The notes beneath the pieces are model-generated. The model saw only the letters and a list, made by a program, of their open reading frames with translations. It had not been told where the DNA came from and did no database searches. From the NCBI GenBank assembly GCA_022376465.1, contig JACDTU010000008.1:868001-932000 (forward strand): DNA of 64,000 nt, read 5' to 3'. This document shows, in pieces, positions 1 to 10,467 of the stretch. How positions within the stretch are numbered: the first letter of the stretch is position 1; the number at the start of each line of letters is the position of its first letter. Position numbers and translations under genes: made by a program. This stretch comes from Cubamyces lactineus. Taxonomy: Eukaryota; Basidiomycota; Agaricomycetes; Polyporales; Polyporaceae.

Positions 1-6
1 GACGCT

Positions 7-495
7 TCACAGCTTCCGCCGCTCCCAGCTGGTGAAGTGCGGCCATGAGCGGAAGCCGTGGCAAGCACAAAAGCGCGAACACATTGAACAGACCTTTTCT
101 CGAAGTGCTGGTTGACGGTCAAGAGCTTGGTGCCCTCATCGGGCTTGATGTCGTTCCAGGGAGTCGGGTTCTCCTTGGTCCAGACGACTGTGGTTCGAGG
201 AGCGCGCTTGAGGCCCGGCGACAGTTCACGAGTATAGGAGAGACGCACCAGTGGGGCCACGCGCGAGGCGCGAGAGATACCATGACCCACCCGCGACGAC
301 GACACCAACGACGGCATAGCTGCAAGGCATGAGCGGGAGAGCCACCGCATCGAGGAGGTTGATTGCGACTCACATAGGGATCGCCTAGGTCATAGGGCAC
401 CAGGGTAAGTCGCCGTCGCCACGTATGGCAGCTGTGAGAGCACACACCTCAACGGCGAACCAGTTCTTCATGAACTGCCTGCGGAACTGAGACAT
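7..495 (-). CDS. NDUFA4/MLRQ-like mitochondrial respiratory subunit
   Basis: Predicted 81-aa inner-membrane protein of the B12D/NDUFA4 (complex I MLRQ subunit-like) type. Five exons on the minus strand: 448-495, 374-384, 249-319, 94-187, 7-28 (246 nt, phases consistent). The start MSQFRRQFMKNWFAVE is followed by one hydrophobic helix (AVVGVVVAGGSWYLSRLA) and then the soluble tail RGPTVVWTKENPTPWN, which is the fungal family signature as I remember it. The second exon is only 11 nt. Known for the family: a single-pass subunit associated with complex I or IV. Inferred: the same role here. The family call rests on short motifs but is strong; the least certain splice is the last one. Confidence 0.8.
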
Positions 496-1011
496 GGTGG
501 ACGATGCTGGCGAGGAGGACGAGGATGACGACGAGGAAGAGGTTGCTGCAAGCGTCGACCGCGCCTTTTCCGTTCGAATTCACCCGAATGTGCGTCAACT
601 TTCCCACGGGGTCGTACCGACGCATCTGGGCATCGTCTCGCCCAGTCCACATCCCGTTCTCGATCTCCTGTGAAGGCCCGCCTCGATAAACCGCGCAGTC
701 ATACAAACTCGCCATGTCGTAACGCAAGCTCACTGCTTGATGCTTGTACCCTTCCCACCACGCTGAACTTAGCATAACATTTCGGCGCAAAGTTCCGCAA
801 GGAGCTCTACAACTTCGAATTCTCTCCTTCTCTGTGCGTTCGCCGCTCTACCTTCCGGACCAAGTTGAGGTTACTCACGTCCTACGTGCGCACCGCAGGC
901 AAGGCGAACAGAAGCGTCGGGCCAATGGTCATCCTGTCTTCACGGCGTATAAATCAACACTACAGCAGTACATACGCTACTCTGACTGAGCAGAAGCCCT
1001 TCTTCAGCTGG
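496..1011. other. Intergenic region
   Basis: Lies between the NDUFA4-like start (495) and the NUP120 stop (1012). It should hold the promoter of the former and the 3' end of the latter. I see no coding frame, RNA gene or repeat that I can support. Confidence 0.5.
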
Positions 1012-4000
1012 CTACGCGGCCGCCGGGCTGTATTTTTGCACCTTCTTCAAGCGACTCGCAATCTCCGCCCGCAGATCGCTGAGGAGGCTGCGCCCTCGAG
1101 GAGACAGGTCGGACTGGGAATCTGCTGCTACCAGCACCTGATCTATCAACGTGTACGGCAGCCATGTCGCCGAGGCCGATTTTGACAGCTCGTCCGTGAG
1201 CCGGGCATCGCTCTGGGCAAGCAGAGAGATATTGTAGCGTCAGAGTTCAATCCCAGCCGAAGCGCGCTTTAATTCGAGCGCAGCAGAATACGGTCACTCA
1301 CCCTCCGCATCATGGACAGTGTATGGTCTAGAGCAGACTCCAGCACCTCGAACCGCAGGCATGTGCGTATGAGGTACTCGGGGTGGTGTTCCTGTCGCGT
1401 CCCCCAAGATATACTCAGCCAACAGCACCCAGAATAGCGGATAGAATAACTCACCTCTAGTGTATGGATCAGCCACGGGGGTGGAGGGGATGTCCTGTCA
1501 AACGCCATGATCGTCTCAAGTGCGACCTTGGTATACCTGTAGTCCGTTTGAGGACCATCGTGGCGCTCTAATGACTGCCTCAGGTATCTCCAACCCTTCT
1601 CCGCCGGTGTCCCAGGCCACGACGACACTTTGTCCGTGAGCAGCCAATCGGACGTATCCTCGCTCCTGCGCGTCGAGACGAATGAGCATCACTCATCGTC
1701 GCATCATACTAGAGTAACAGAGAACTAACATCACCGCGTCTGGATTTCTCGACAGTCGCAAGCAGCGGTTCGTGAGGTGACCAAAAAGATCCGACATGTC
1801 GACATCGAGGCTTCGCGCAGTCGCCATGGCAGTGTTGAAGCGGTTCGATTGGGCCAGCCTCAGCACGAGCGAGGCAGAGGGCAAAGCGATCTCTATAGGC
1901 CCGACGTGAAACAGTGTCAGGGCAACCAAAACCGGATAGAACGCACCACCAGCCGACAACAACGTGGGGTCCTTACGAACGACCTCGACCCGCGCAGACA
2001 GCAACGCGTACTCATATTGTATGTCCTTGAGCTCGACCATCTCTGCATCTCGCGTTCCGGCAGCATACTTGCTCTCGGGGATGTGTTTCGTGAGCCGGCG
2101 GCGCTTGCGCGGCTGAGGATGCCGTCAGTCAAAGAAACTTCATTACTAACAATAACCCGCCTACCTCGTGGCCAGTCTCGACCGTGATAGGAAGCGTGAT
2201 CCACTGGTTCTTCGCGTCAACGAGGGCCAGAGAGTTCATTGCAACTACATATGCCTCCAGTTGCAACTCAGCGAGCTCGACGAAAGTGGCAGGATCGCCC
2301 ATAAGGGCAGCCAGCTTTCTCGCCCTCTGGTACATTGTCAATGCGGCTGAATGGACACCGTGAATATCGGAGGGAGCGCCGTCGAAGCCAACATGCGGGA
2401 CTCACCGTTGCGATAATCACCCCTAGAGACATACCACGTGTAGAGAATCCTTGAGTAAAATGGCCGGATGCGAGGGTCCGCGTTCCGGGCCTTGAACGCC
2501 AGGGCGTCCTCGACCTCATCAGCGAGGCCGGCGAAATTGAGGGCCATCAGCCTGTCGACCGCGTTCTCCTCGCACATCCGGTACAGCAGCTGACTGGTGC
2601 ATTCCCGCTTCCTAAAGGTCACGTATGAGCACTGAAGCGAACAGAACGGCCGTGTCAACGTACAGTCGTTCATAGGGTGCTGATACCAAGGCAGTGTACG
2701 CGTCCTCGTATTGACCCAGATCAGTGAGCCCCTTTATCACGCTGTGCCACAAGGCCATGGTGTCCAGGCCAGGCGGCGCGACGGACAGCGCCAGCTGGGT
2801 GAAGGACACATCATGGTATGTCGAGAGTGCCGCCTTGAAGAGGTCGGCCACATGCAAGTAAAAATCGAACTGCGTGGGGAACAACTTCTCACTGGGCAGC
2901 ACGCCGGCCAATGCTTGCTGATCTTCACCAGCTAGCGCAGTGTGAGGTCCTGGAACAGACGAGAGTAAATGCCGCAGCACACGGAGAGGTAGGTGAAGGT
3001 GCAGGGACTGACCAAAGCTACCCGCCAGAGTTTCCATTGCGGATGCTGCATCGTCGTACCGCCCCTCGTCTAACCACAAACGGGCTAAGACGTAAGTTAC
3101 TCCAGGAGTACGCGGGAGCCATGCGACAACCGCTCTTGCGACTTCCCGGTACCCCAAAAGCCGGAGGCGCTCGCAGAAGAGGACCTCAAGACGGGTCGCA
3201 TGAGCAGGAGAAATCGACTGGAGGAGACCGGTAGCGTCGAGGAAACGGTGTGCAGAGACAGGCAAGCCAGGGGAGTGACCGTACAGGTCTACTAGCCGAT
3301 GGAACAGTGAATGAGACGGCTGGAACTTGGCGCCCCGGCTAGTGGAAACGTGCATATTGCGCAGTTTCGCAACGACTTCGTCGTCGTTCCCCGGGGCGCC
3401 CAGTTGAGCCTGGGCGGACGGAGTCGCGTTGTCTCCAGCGGGCTGCCGCGCTACGTAGCGCAGCATCGCAATTCCACGATACACGACAAAAATTTCTGCC
3501 AACAGCCCTTGATCCCACTGTGGCAGCTCATCGGCGAGGAAGAAGAGGAACGTCACGAGTGCCAGAGCGATGTCGTAACGAGCGTGCACGGAGGTGGAGG
3601 CATATGACGCGGTGAGAGCCCTCAGCCAGTCAGGGCTGATGGGACGCGACAAAAGCTCCGAGTCTTCTTCCTCTCTCTTCACCTCCTTGTCGAACCCACC
3701 GATGATGTCAAGGACGAAGCGAGCGGCGCCTTCGATCTGCCCGATACTCTGGAGACGGCCAGCGATCCAACTCTCCAAACCCTCGTCGATCTGCTCGCGG
3801 AAGGATGTCAGTCGCGCCTGGTCCTGAATGATGTCGGCGTAATGGAAGGCCGTCTCCTGCTGCACAACGTCGCTCATTCCGCTCTCCATGTCCGACATCA
3901 GGCGGGGGCCAAGCTTCGTACGCATGGTCCAAAGCACCTCGAGCAGGGCAAACTGATCGTCCATAGGTTGCGAGGAGGACAATTGCCTGTGCAGCCGGAG

Positions 4001-5687
4001 CGGCAGGTCTTCTCCCGCCAAAGAAGCTATCCGCTCGCGCTCGACGATGAGGACGCCGTCGTCCGGGTTTCCGCGACCGATGGCTAAAGGCCAACGGCCG
4101 TTACGCTCAATCTCTCGACACCGTGCAATGAAGCCCTCCCAGTCGCGCTTGAGCGCGTTCCAATAGTTGTCGTCCAGCGGCGCTCCGGTTTTAGGGTCCT
4201 TGGTGCGCTTCACTGTGCAACCAACCACAGAGGCAATCTGTTCACCGACAGTCGCGTAGGAAACAAGCAGTTGAGACGGGTAAGGGGGTGGAAGAGACCG
4301 GCATGCGTCGGTGTATTGAGTGATGGCGGTCTGGAGGGTGAGCGGTGAGAATATCCCCGGACGCATTATCGCCTCAAAGAACTTGTCGGCAAGTGAACCA
4401 GGAGACAGCAGCAGTTCGTCCAGGTACGCCGGTGTCAGCTCTGCCTCTTGAGCGTATATTGCCGAGCTCCAGCCCCCGGTCGTCCTTTCTTCGGAAGCGT
4501 CCCAAGCGAGACCTCTGATCTCGACCATGGACTGACCTTGCTTGTCCCAGAGCGTGTACAACATGTCGTCCAAGACAGTGAAGTCCTGCAGGTGACAATG
4601 CGCACTGGTTTCCGACGCCTCAAACGCGGTCAATGTCCGTAGCGTATCGCCGTTAACAGCGAACAGTTGGAAATAACCGCCCGACGTCAATGAACCCTCA
4701 GTCGGAATGAACGCAATGACATGCGGGTCGTCCGTGTGCGAAGGCGTGAAGACGCAGAGTAATCTCTGTGGTTCAGGCGGGAGAAGTACGGACGGGTTCG
4801 CAGGAGATGGCGATGCGTTCCTGGCTGCTACACTCCGCCCCGGTGCCGTCGAGGAGAGCGCACACTCAGCGACACATCCGCCTCTCGCCGTCCACATGCG
4901 GAGGTGGCGGTCTCGAGATAGGGTCCATACGTTTCCGATATCCGTCGGTTGGGGATGAGTCGAGATGGAGATGACATCTGAACCGCCGGGCGGCACGGAG
5001 TGCAATGCAGGAAGCAGAGAGGCGATCGAGTGAAGGAAGGACCGCGCATCGGACCTAGTTTCTCGCCAGACATCTGGCGGTACGATATGGAGGCTAAGTC
5101 ATAAAGCTTAGATGACGAGGCAACCTTCACTTACCATCTTGTGTGTCGCTGCCAAGCGCGTCTGCCTCGAGCCGAAGCAGAGAGCCTCCGGGTAAGGAGA
5201 TCACGACACAATGTGTCCCCTGCACCTGCACGAGACCATCAACCCAACCGGCCTGCAAGACGTATTCGCGGTACCATCTCCTATTTGCATGCAGTGTCCA
5301 GAGTGGCGTGCCTTCGCGTACGGGGATCACGATCCTGTATAATGACCCGAATCTGGTGGCGAGGAGGACGTGCAATTCATCTGATCCCGACATGACGATC
5401 GAGGGGTTAGGTAGTATAGGTGCCGGGAAGTCAAAGCGCAGCGGCGGGACGTCAGAGGAAAGAGATAGAAGCTCGAGCATGAATCCGCCATGGGTAACGC
5501 GAAGCAGGATGGTGCCGGTGAGCGGCGTATGGAAGAGGGAGGAGAAGGACGCGTGTTCTGGAGGATGTCCTGGATCATTTCGCCTCGGAAGATTGAGTAG
5601 GTCCTTCTGAGTCGAGTAAACAGTGATGGGCTGGGGAGCTGGAAAGAGAGCGGAGAGGTGAGTCGCGACCAGGACGCTGGGCTCCAT
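1012..5687 (-). CDS. NUP120: Nucleoporin Nup120/Nup160
   Basis: Large scaffold nucleoporin of the Y-shaped (Nup107-160) complex of the nuclear pore. Eight exons: 5135-5687, 2664-5073, 2406-2611, 2165-2346, 1730-2112, 1455-1665, 1302-1391, 1012-1212, giving 1411 aa. The N-terminal beta-propeller part carries the family signature VWTLSRDRHLRMW in exon 2 near its start. The C-terminal half is alpha-solenoid, with conserved stretches such as RIRPFYSRILYTWYVSRGDYRN and TSDWLLTDKVSSW. The start chosen is MEPSVLVATHLSALFP at 5687; an upstream in-frame extension exists but lacks similarity to the family as I remember it. The length suits the Nup160 family. It acts in mRNA export and pore assembly (family knowledge). 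Confidence 0.9.
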
Positions 5688-6720
5688 CAGAGACCGAGCA
5701 AGACACGCGCAGAGGCGACCAGGGGAGCGCAGCAGGAGTAGCACCTAGACCGTCCAGGCCGGATGAAAGACCCGATCGAAAGGAGAGTGTGGTGGCAGGA
5801 GGCAAAGCGGTGGGCGAAGTGTCGAAAGCGAAGTTCACGTTCACTGGCGACGCGCCCAGACAGGAAACCCACTTGTCACGCGGAGGATATTGTGTGTCAC
5901 GCGTTTGTGACAGGGTTCAGTCACACATGCGCAGGAACACGCAGCTATGGGCGTCTGTGGAAATGAACGCCCTGGTAGGTAATCGGCGGAAGCTTTGACC
6001 CGTCTCAAGACTCTGCGGCCTGCTGTTCTGCTGGCATTAGGCATCTTTAGGTCTTGGTCCATGTCCTGGGCAACGGGAAGTCGACCGCATCCCAAACTTG
6101 AAGTCTAAGCGCCGCATTGTGTGGGAGGCCATGCACGCCTCCTACAGCCGCCACCCAGCTGCATCGCACCTCTACTCGCAGATGGCCTAGCCTGAGCGCA
6201 TCTCAGCTGGCCTCCGCCTGATGCTACTCGAGCTCCGATTCTGCTTTCGCAGCCAGCCGTCTCAACAGCAGGCAGGCAACGGCGCTGCACCGTTCGCTAG
6301 ACTTGGCTCTTGATTCACTCCCTCTTCTTCTCCAAATGACTCGTCCTTCCCAATGTATCATTCTTACGGTTCTTGCACATTACAACCTTCCTCTCCCTTC
6401 TCGCACTATGTTTCGCAATCGTGCAATGCGGTCGCCGCGTGAGGGGCCATCGTTGGCACACACAACCCCGTCACCATCGCACTGGTCTCTGTTTATGCCT
6501 CTGCAGGGTCCATCTTCTCTCTAGATGAGATTCATTCGTCTCGCCCTGCCTCCCCTCCTACCGCGGCTTCGGTATATAAGTTCGCGGTCTTTGGCCTCTC
6601 CCCGACACTGACAGTAAGCTACAACACTCATCACTCACCCTCCCATAGATCTCTTTCCTTCTTCCTACATTTACTCCTAATTTTATCCCCCTCCTTTCCC
6701 GACCCCCAGACGACCTGCCC
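5688..6720. promoter_or_regulatory. Divergent promoter region, NUP120 / 157-aa gene
   Basis: About 1 kb between two divergently read starts. It contains the inverted repeat TGTCAC-N6-GTGACA at 5895-5912, a TATA-like TATATAAG at 6573-6580, and pyrimidine-rich stretches at about 6640-6715 just before the plus-strand ATG, which is typical of fungal leaders. No coding frame is supported. Confidence 0.5.
6573..6580 (+). promoter_or_regulatory. TATA box candidate
   Basis: TATATAAG lies about 140 bp upstream of the ATG at 6721 and is followed by a CT-rich leader. The position suits a fungal TATA element for the 157-aa gene. Confidence 0.5.
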
Positions 6721-7281
6721 ATGGCCCACTCCGGCATGACGACGTTCGACGCCATCGTCTTCCCCGCCGACGACCGCCCGCCGCACATAGTCCCGCTCAT
6801 GACCAGCGCCCACGGTGTCCCGTCGGGCCAAGCTGAGCCTTACCGTTGTGGTCGCGTACCTCATCCCGAGGTGTACATGGACTACATTGCCGACCAGCTC
6901 GGGTCTCAAGCATGGTGCTACCATGTGTGTCTAATTTGCCTCATATTAAAATCACCGGACTCCATCGCTGATTCTCTGGACCCTACTCATCTTGTGTTGC
7001 CACCGCTGCAGCTCATAGAAGCCCTCGACGGCATGCTCAAGAAGTTCCCGACGCCGTACATCGTCTTCTATCCCGTCGTGTCCCGCGATGGGATGCCGTT
7101 TCCCGTGAACAAGTGCATTCGCGAGATCCAGAGCGACCGGTACGATGAGGCGCGCGCATGGCGAGGCAACCTCGTCGTCGCCAAGTACAAGGACACCAAT
7201 TACTCTGGCATGATGGACGCCTCCATGGCGGACTTCCCCATCATCAAGAACTACCTTTCCACCCACCTAGCGCCCTCGTAG
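6721..7281 (+). CDS. Conserved basidiomycete protein, 157 aa
   Basis: Two exons, 6721-6924 and 7012-7281, give 157 aa. The intron starts GTGTGT and ends CTGCAG. Recognisable conserved stretches include YRCGRVPHPEVYMDYIA, PTPYIVFYPVVSRDGMPFP and MADFPIIKNYL. I recall similar uncharacterised proteins in other Agaricomycetes but no named domain. There is no signal peptide or membrane segment, so it is probably soluble and cytoplasmic. A TATA box and CT-rich leader suggest strong or regulated expression. The product is unknown and I assign no function. Confidence 0.75.
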   Translation: MAHSGMTTFDAIVFPADDRPPHIVPLMTSAHGVPSGQAEPYRCGRVPHPEVYMDYIADQLGSQAWCYHVCLICLILKSPDSIADSLDPTHLVLPPLQLIEALDGMLKKFPTPYIVFYPVVSRDGMPFPVNKCIREIQSDRYDEARAWRGNLVVAKYKDTNYSGMMDASMADFPIIKNYLSTHLAPS

Positions 7282-7600
7282 AGCCTTCGTAGAGGTAAGT
7301 CAGCGCCTTTGAGCGGATCTCATTCATAAATCGGGCACCTGCTCACTATTGTTACCCAGCCTCTGGCTCCTTCGGGGCGCCCTCTGCGCAGGTCAGTGCC
7401 GCGCGGCCTGGGCGTCGTGCAGGGCCCATGATTTTTCTTGCTTCCGCGTACGCTCGTTGAGACGATCATGTATCCGCTCCCTTGTTCTGTAGCTGGCGTA
7501 TAGTACAAGCGTCCGTGTAATATCACCACCCCTATTGTATGTACAGGTCAATCAGATAACGGGTACGAGGAGCACCGCAGGCCGCCCTATTGTGCGCACA
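7282..7600. other. Convergent intergenic region
   Basis: The 3' ends of the 157-aa gene (+) and the MAPR gene (-) face each other here. It should hold both terminators. Nothing else is recognised. Confidence 0.4.
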
Positions 7601-9028
7601 TCAAAGTTCCTCACGCTTCGCCGCCTTCGCATCGTCGTGCTCCTTGGCCTTGCGTTCGCGTTCCAGCGCCGCTTGGGCTTTCTTCGGATCGCAATGTTCC
7701 GGGTACGGACTGGCAGGGTCGATCGGGGGGTGCGACACACGCCCCACCTTGGTGTACTTCTTCGACTCGGCGTAGAACTTCTTCCAGTGCTGGACGCCCT
7801 GCAGCATAACATAATGTATCAGTGTCACCCCATCGTCAGCGCGCGGTCGCGGACACATGGTCCGGGAGCAGCGGCGCGGGGAGGGACGCTACGGACGCCC
7901 TCGAGTCTAGGCCGAAACGCACCCTCATCTCGCTCTCGCTTAGGCCGCGGAGGTCATGCGTGAGGTGCGTCTTGAAGCACCCGGTGCCGTACGCTCTCGC
8001 GGCATCCCTGCCAGCCCTGCAGTGATTCGAGAGAAGCGGTCAGCGAGCGCCCGGCCGTGGACAGATCGACGCCAGGCAGGCCGTCCGACGCATGCGCACG
8101 CACATCATATGATAAGAGCCCCCAGGGCCGTAGGTGGCACGGTTGCTGCTCACGTCGTAGACGTCCCCGTCGATCTAGATCGGACGCACTCATGGTAAGC
8201 TTCGCGGGTGCACGCACGAGCGCGACACATCGTAACGCAACGATGACCTACAGCGATGTACACGGGTTTCCCGGCGTCCGTCCCGTCGAACTGCGCGAGC
8301 TGGCTCTCCGAGAACAGCCGCTGGTTCGTCTGCAGCCGCCACGGAAAACGCCGTCAGCCAATCCCTAGCGGTGCAGGCGGGTGAAGGGAGAGTGCAGGAG
8401 AGGGAGGCCGGAGCCACCCCCGTCCCAGCATAGCGGACATACGGATATGCCGACGACGTACCGGTATGAACTGCTTGAGGTTCGGCGGCTCCAGCTCCCA
8501 CAGGTAGCTGCCGGTAAAGAACTTGCCAGCCAGCACAATAAACAGGGTCGCGTAGAGAATGAACTTGAGCAGGCCGAGGCAGCCCACCTCCGGCTCCTCT
8601 GTGGGATCGGGCTCTTCGGGCCCCACGTCCTCCCCTCGCGCCAGCTTCTCCTCGCGCTCCTTCTTGCGTTGCAGCCAGTCGGCGTGGGCCTTCTCTCGCT
8701 CAGCACGGTACTGCGCGTAACTGCGTGCGCCCACAATGGGCAAGGGGAGAGGTCTAGCGACACATCACGCTGGAGCTCTGCGACGCGACACTCACGCTAG
8801 GAAGGGGCGGTTCGCCTGCTTGGTGGACACCTTCCGGTTAGGGTCCACAGGATCATCTGCCTGCGGGTAGTCGTCCTTGAGCGGGAAGCCCGCCCACGGG
8901 GAGGTGGGCTCAGAGCCCGGGGTTTGTGGCTCAAGAGGCTTCCCATCCGGACCTTTTGGGAAGTCATTTAGGTTTGCGGGGCGTTTACGCTTAGGCCTGT
9001 CGCCCTCAGGGTTCAATATCCAGGACAT
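7601..9028 (-). CDS. Membrane cytochrome-b5-like haem protein (MAPR/Dap1 class)
   Basis: Predicted 310-aa membrane-associated progesterone-receptor-type haem protein. Six exons: 8796-9028, 8462-8720, 8252-8329, 8104-8174, 7923-8016, 7601-7798. An N-terminal cytosolic region of about 120 aa, rich in K/E/P, is followed by one membrane helix (LLKFILYATLFIVLAG). The cytochrome-b5 fold then starts at QRLFSESQLAQFDG and includes VYDVSSNRATYGPGGSYHMMAGRDAARA. The Tyr-bearing YGPGGSY segment matches the axial-ligand region of MAPR proteins. Relatives (Dap1, PGRMC1) bind haem and support P450 enzymes of sterol synthesis at the ER. It is about twice the length of yeast Dap1 because of the N-terminal extension and a K/E-rich tail. 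Confidence 0.85.
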
Positions 9029-10467
9029 TCTCGTCGCTTAACGGCGTACGCAGGTTGCACAGCAGGAGAGGGCAGCCGCGGAGAAGGAGAGAGAGGCTGA
9101 TTGCAAGCCCGAAGAATCTGGCTGCGGGCAGTGTGAGCTGACGAGGGAACGTGTGAGAAAGAAACCTTGCCCACCAGGAGAGGACTTGAACCTGATGCGA
9201 CCTCGACGGACACAGCCTGTGATCAGTGCTTAACCGCTGAGTTGACGCTGGAACGGGGGGTCAGCGTCAATGACGGGCGACAACTGGTGTATGCGGTACA
9301 CGAGTGCTGTGTGTGCCAGCAGCTCGCGATCGTTGAACGGACGAAGGGAGGTACCACAGCCGCCCACGCACAAGCGCCACCGGCGTCCACGTATGATGAA
9401 CAGCCATATCAGGACATGCACATCACCATCCACGATGCTTCCGGCGCAACTCCCGGGCACAACTGGTTCCGCGAACAAAGATATCCTCACGATTTGCGCC
9501 AAACAAGCACGTCGGGGGCGATTGGGCGGATGTCCTCAAACGCTCGTCATCTCCAGAACGTGCCGGGTCGTTCCCCGACCCATCCGTTCTTTGTGGACGT
9601 TCCAACGTCGTCGAGCACGAGCCCGCTGCCCGCCAGAACCTGGAGAGCTTCTGATTGAGCAGGGGCACCTGAGCGAGCTGGACGATTAATTACAGTGGTA
9701 GACCCATTTCCCGCCTGCGATAGCTTGCGCTCCCCCCACGAAGCCGAAAACATCGCGTTCCGCGGGCCCGCCAGTCTCTACACGAGGCTGCCGTACCGGC
9801 CTCCCAGCGCGCCAAGCCGGATGTACGGGCTCGAGCGGGGCAACGTTGACCACGGGCCATGATCCGGCGGGTTGCCTGGCCAGGCACTCGTGCAACGTTC
9901 TCGCTGGTGAGACACGCTTTCCAACCCAGCGAGGATAGCCAGCGTACCGTGCGCCGGAACAAGAGCGATATGGAAGTACAGTGCGAATGAGCCATGTATA
10001 TTAGGATGCCGTGAAAGCACGATGGGACATCTGTATTAGTGAGTATCACCAGTACTAAGGTATAATAGATGGTACATGTTCTTGTGGATAAGGAAGATTG
10101 TAAGAGTATGGGAGGGGGATGGGATGTGGGGATGGAAAACGAAAGGAAGGATTGCAAGAGAAGTGAAGGAGGACCGAGCCCGGATAGGAAACAAATGTCG
10201 GAGATGTAGATGACGATGGTGAGCGATGATTAGCGAAACGATGGACCCGCCCCGGTGACAAGACAAATACGCGAATAGGTACGTGCAGAGAGACGACACA
10301 AAGCGATGAGTGACCGCGAGACTGTTGTATGACGACACATAAGTATGAGCTTGGAATGCATGGAGGCATGTACGTGTTGCAGACTGACATGAGCATAAGA
10401 TATCAAGAGCGGAGGATGAGATGCATAGAGTCGTCGAGGGAGAGAAGCGATGGAAGGGCTAGCCCTG
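9029..10467. other. Intergenic region with hairpin and tRNA-like sequence
   Basis: About 1.4 kb between the MAPR start and the RGS stop. At 9243-9269 there is a perfect 8-bp inverted repeat (TGACGCTG...CAGCGTCA). On the minus strand, 9170-9245 resembles parts of a tRNA (GGTTCAAGTCC, AGCGGTTAAG) but does not fold as one. The rest contains open frames of up to about 150 codons with no recognisable product and no convincing splice pattern. Confidence 0.4.

Noticed and set aside
9170..9250. tRNA gene on the minus strand
   Set aside because: T-loop and D-loop-like words are present, but the T-stem has mismatches, no anticodon stem forms, and no matching 5' acceptor strand exists.
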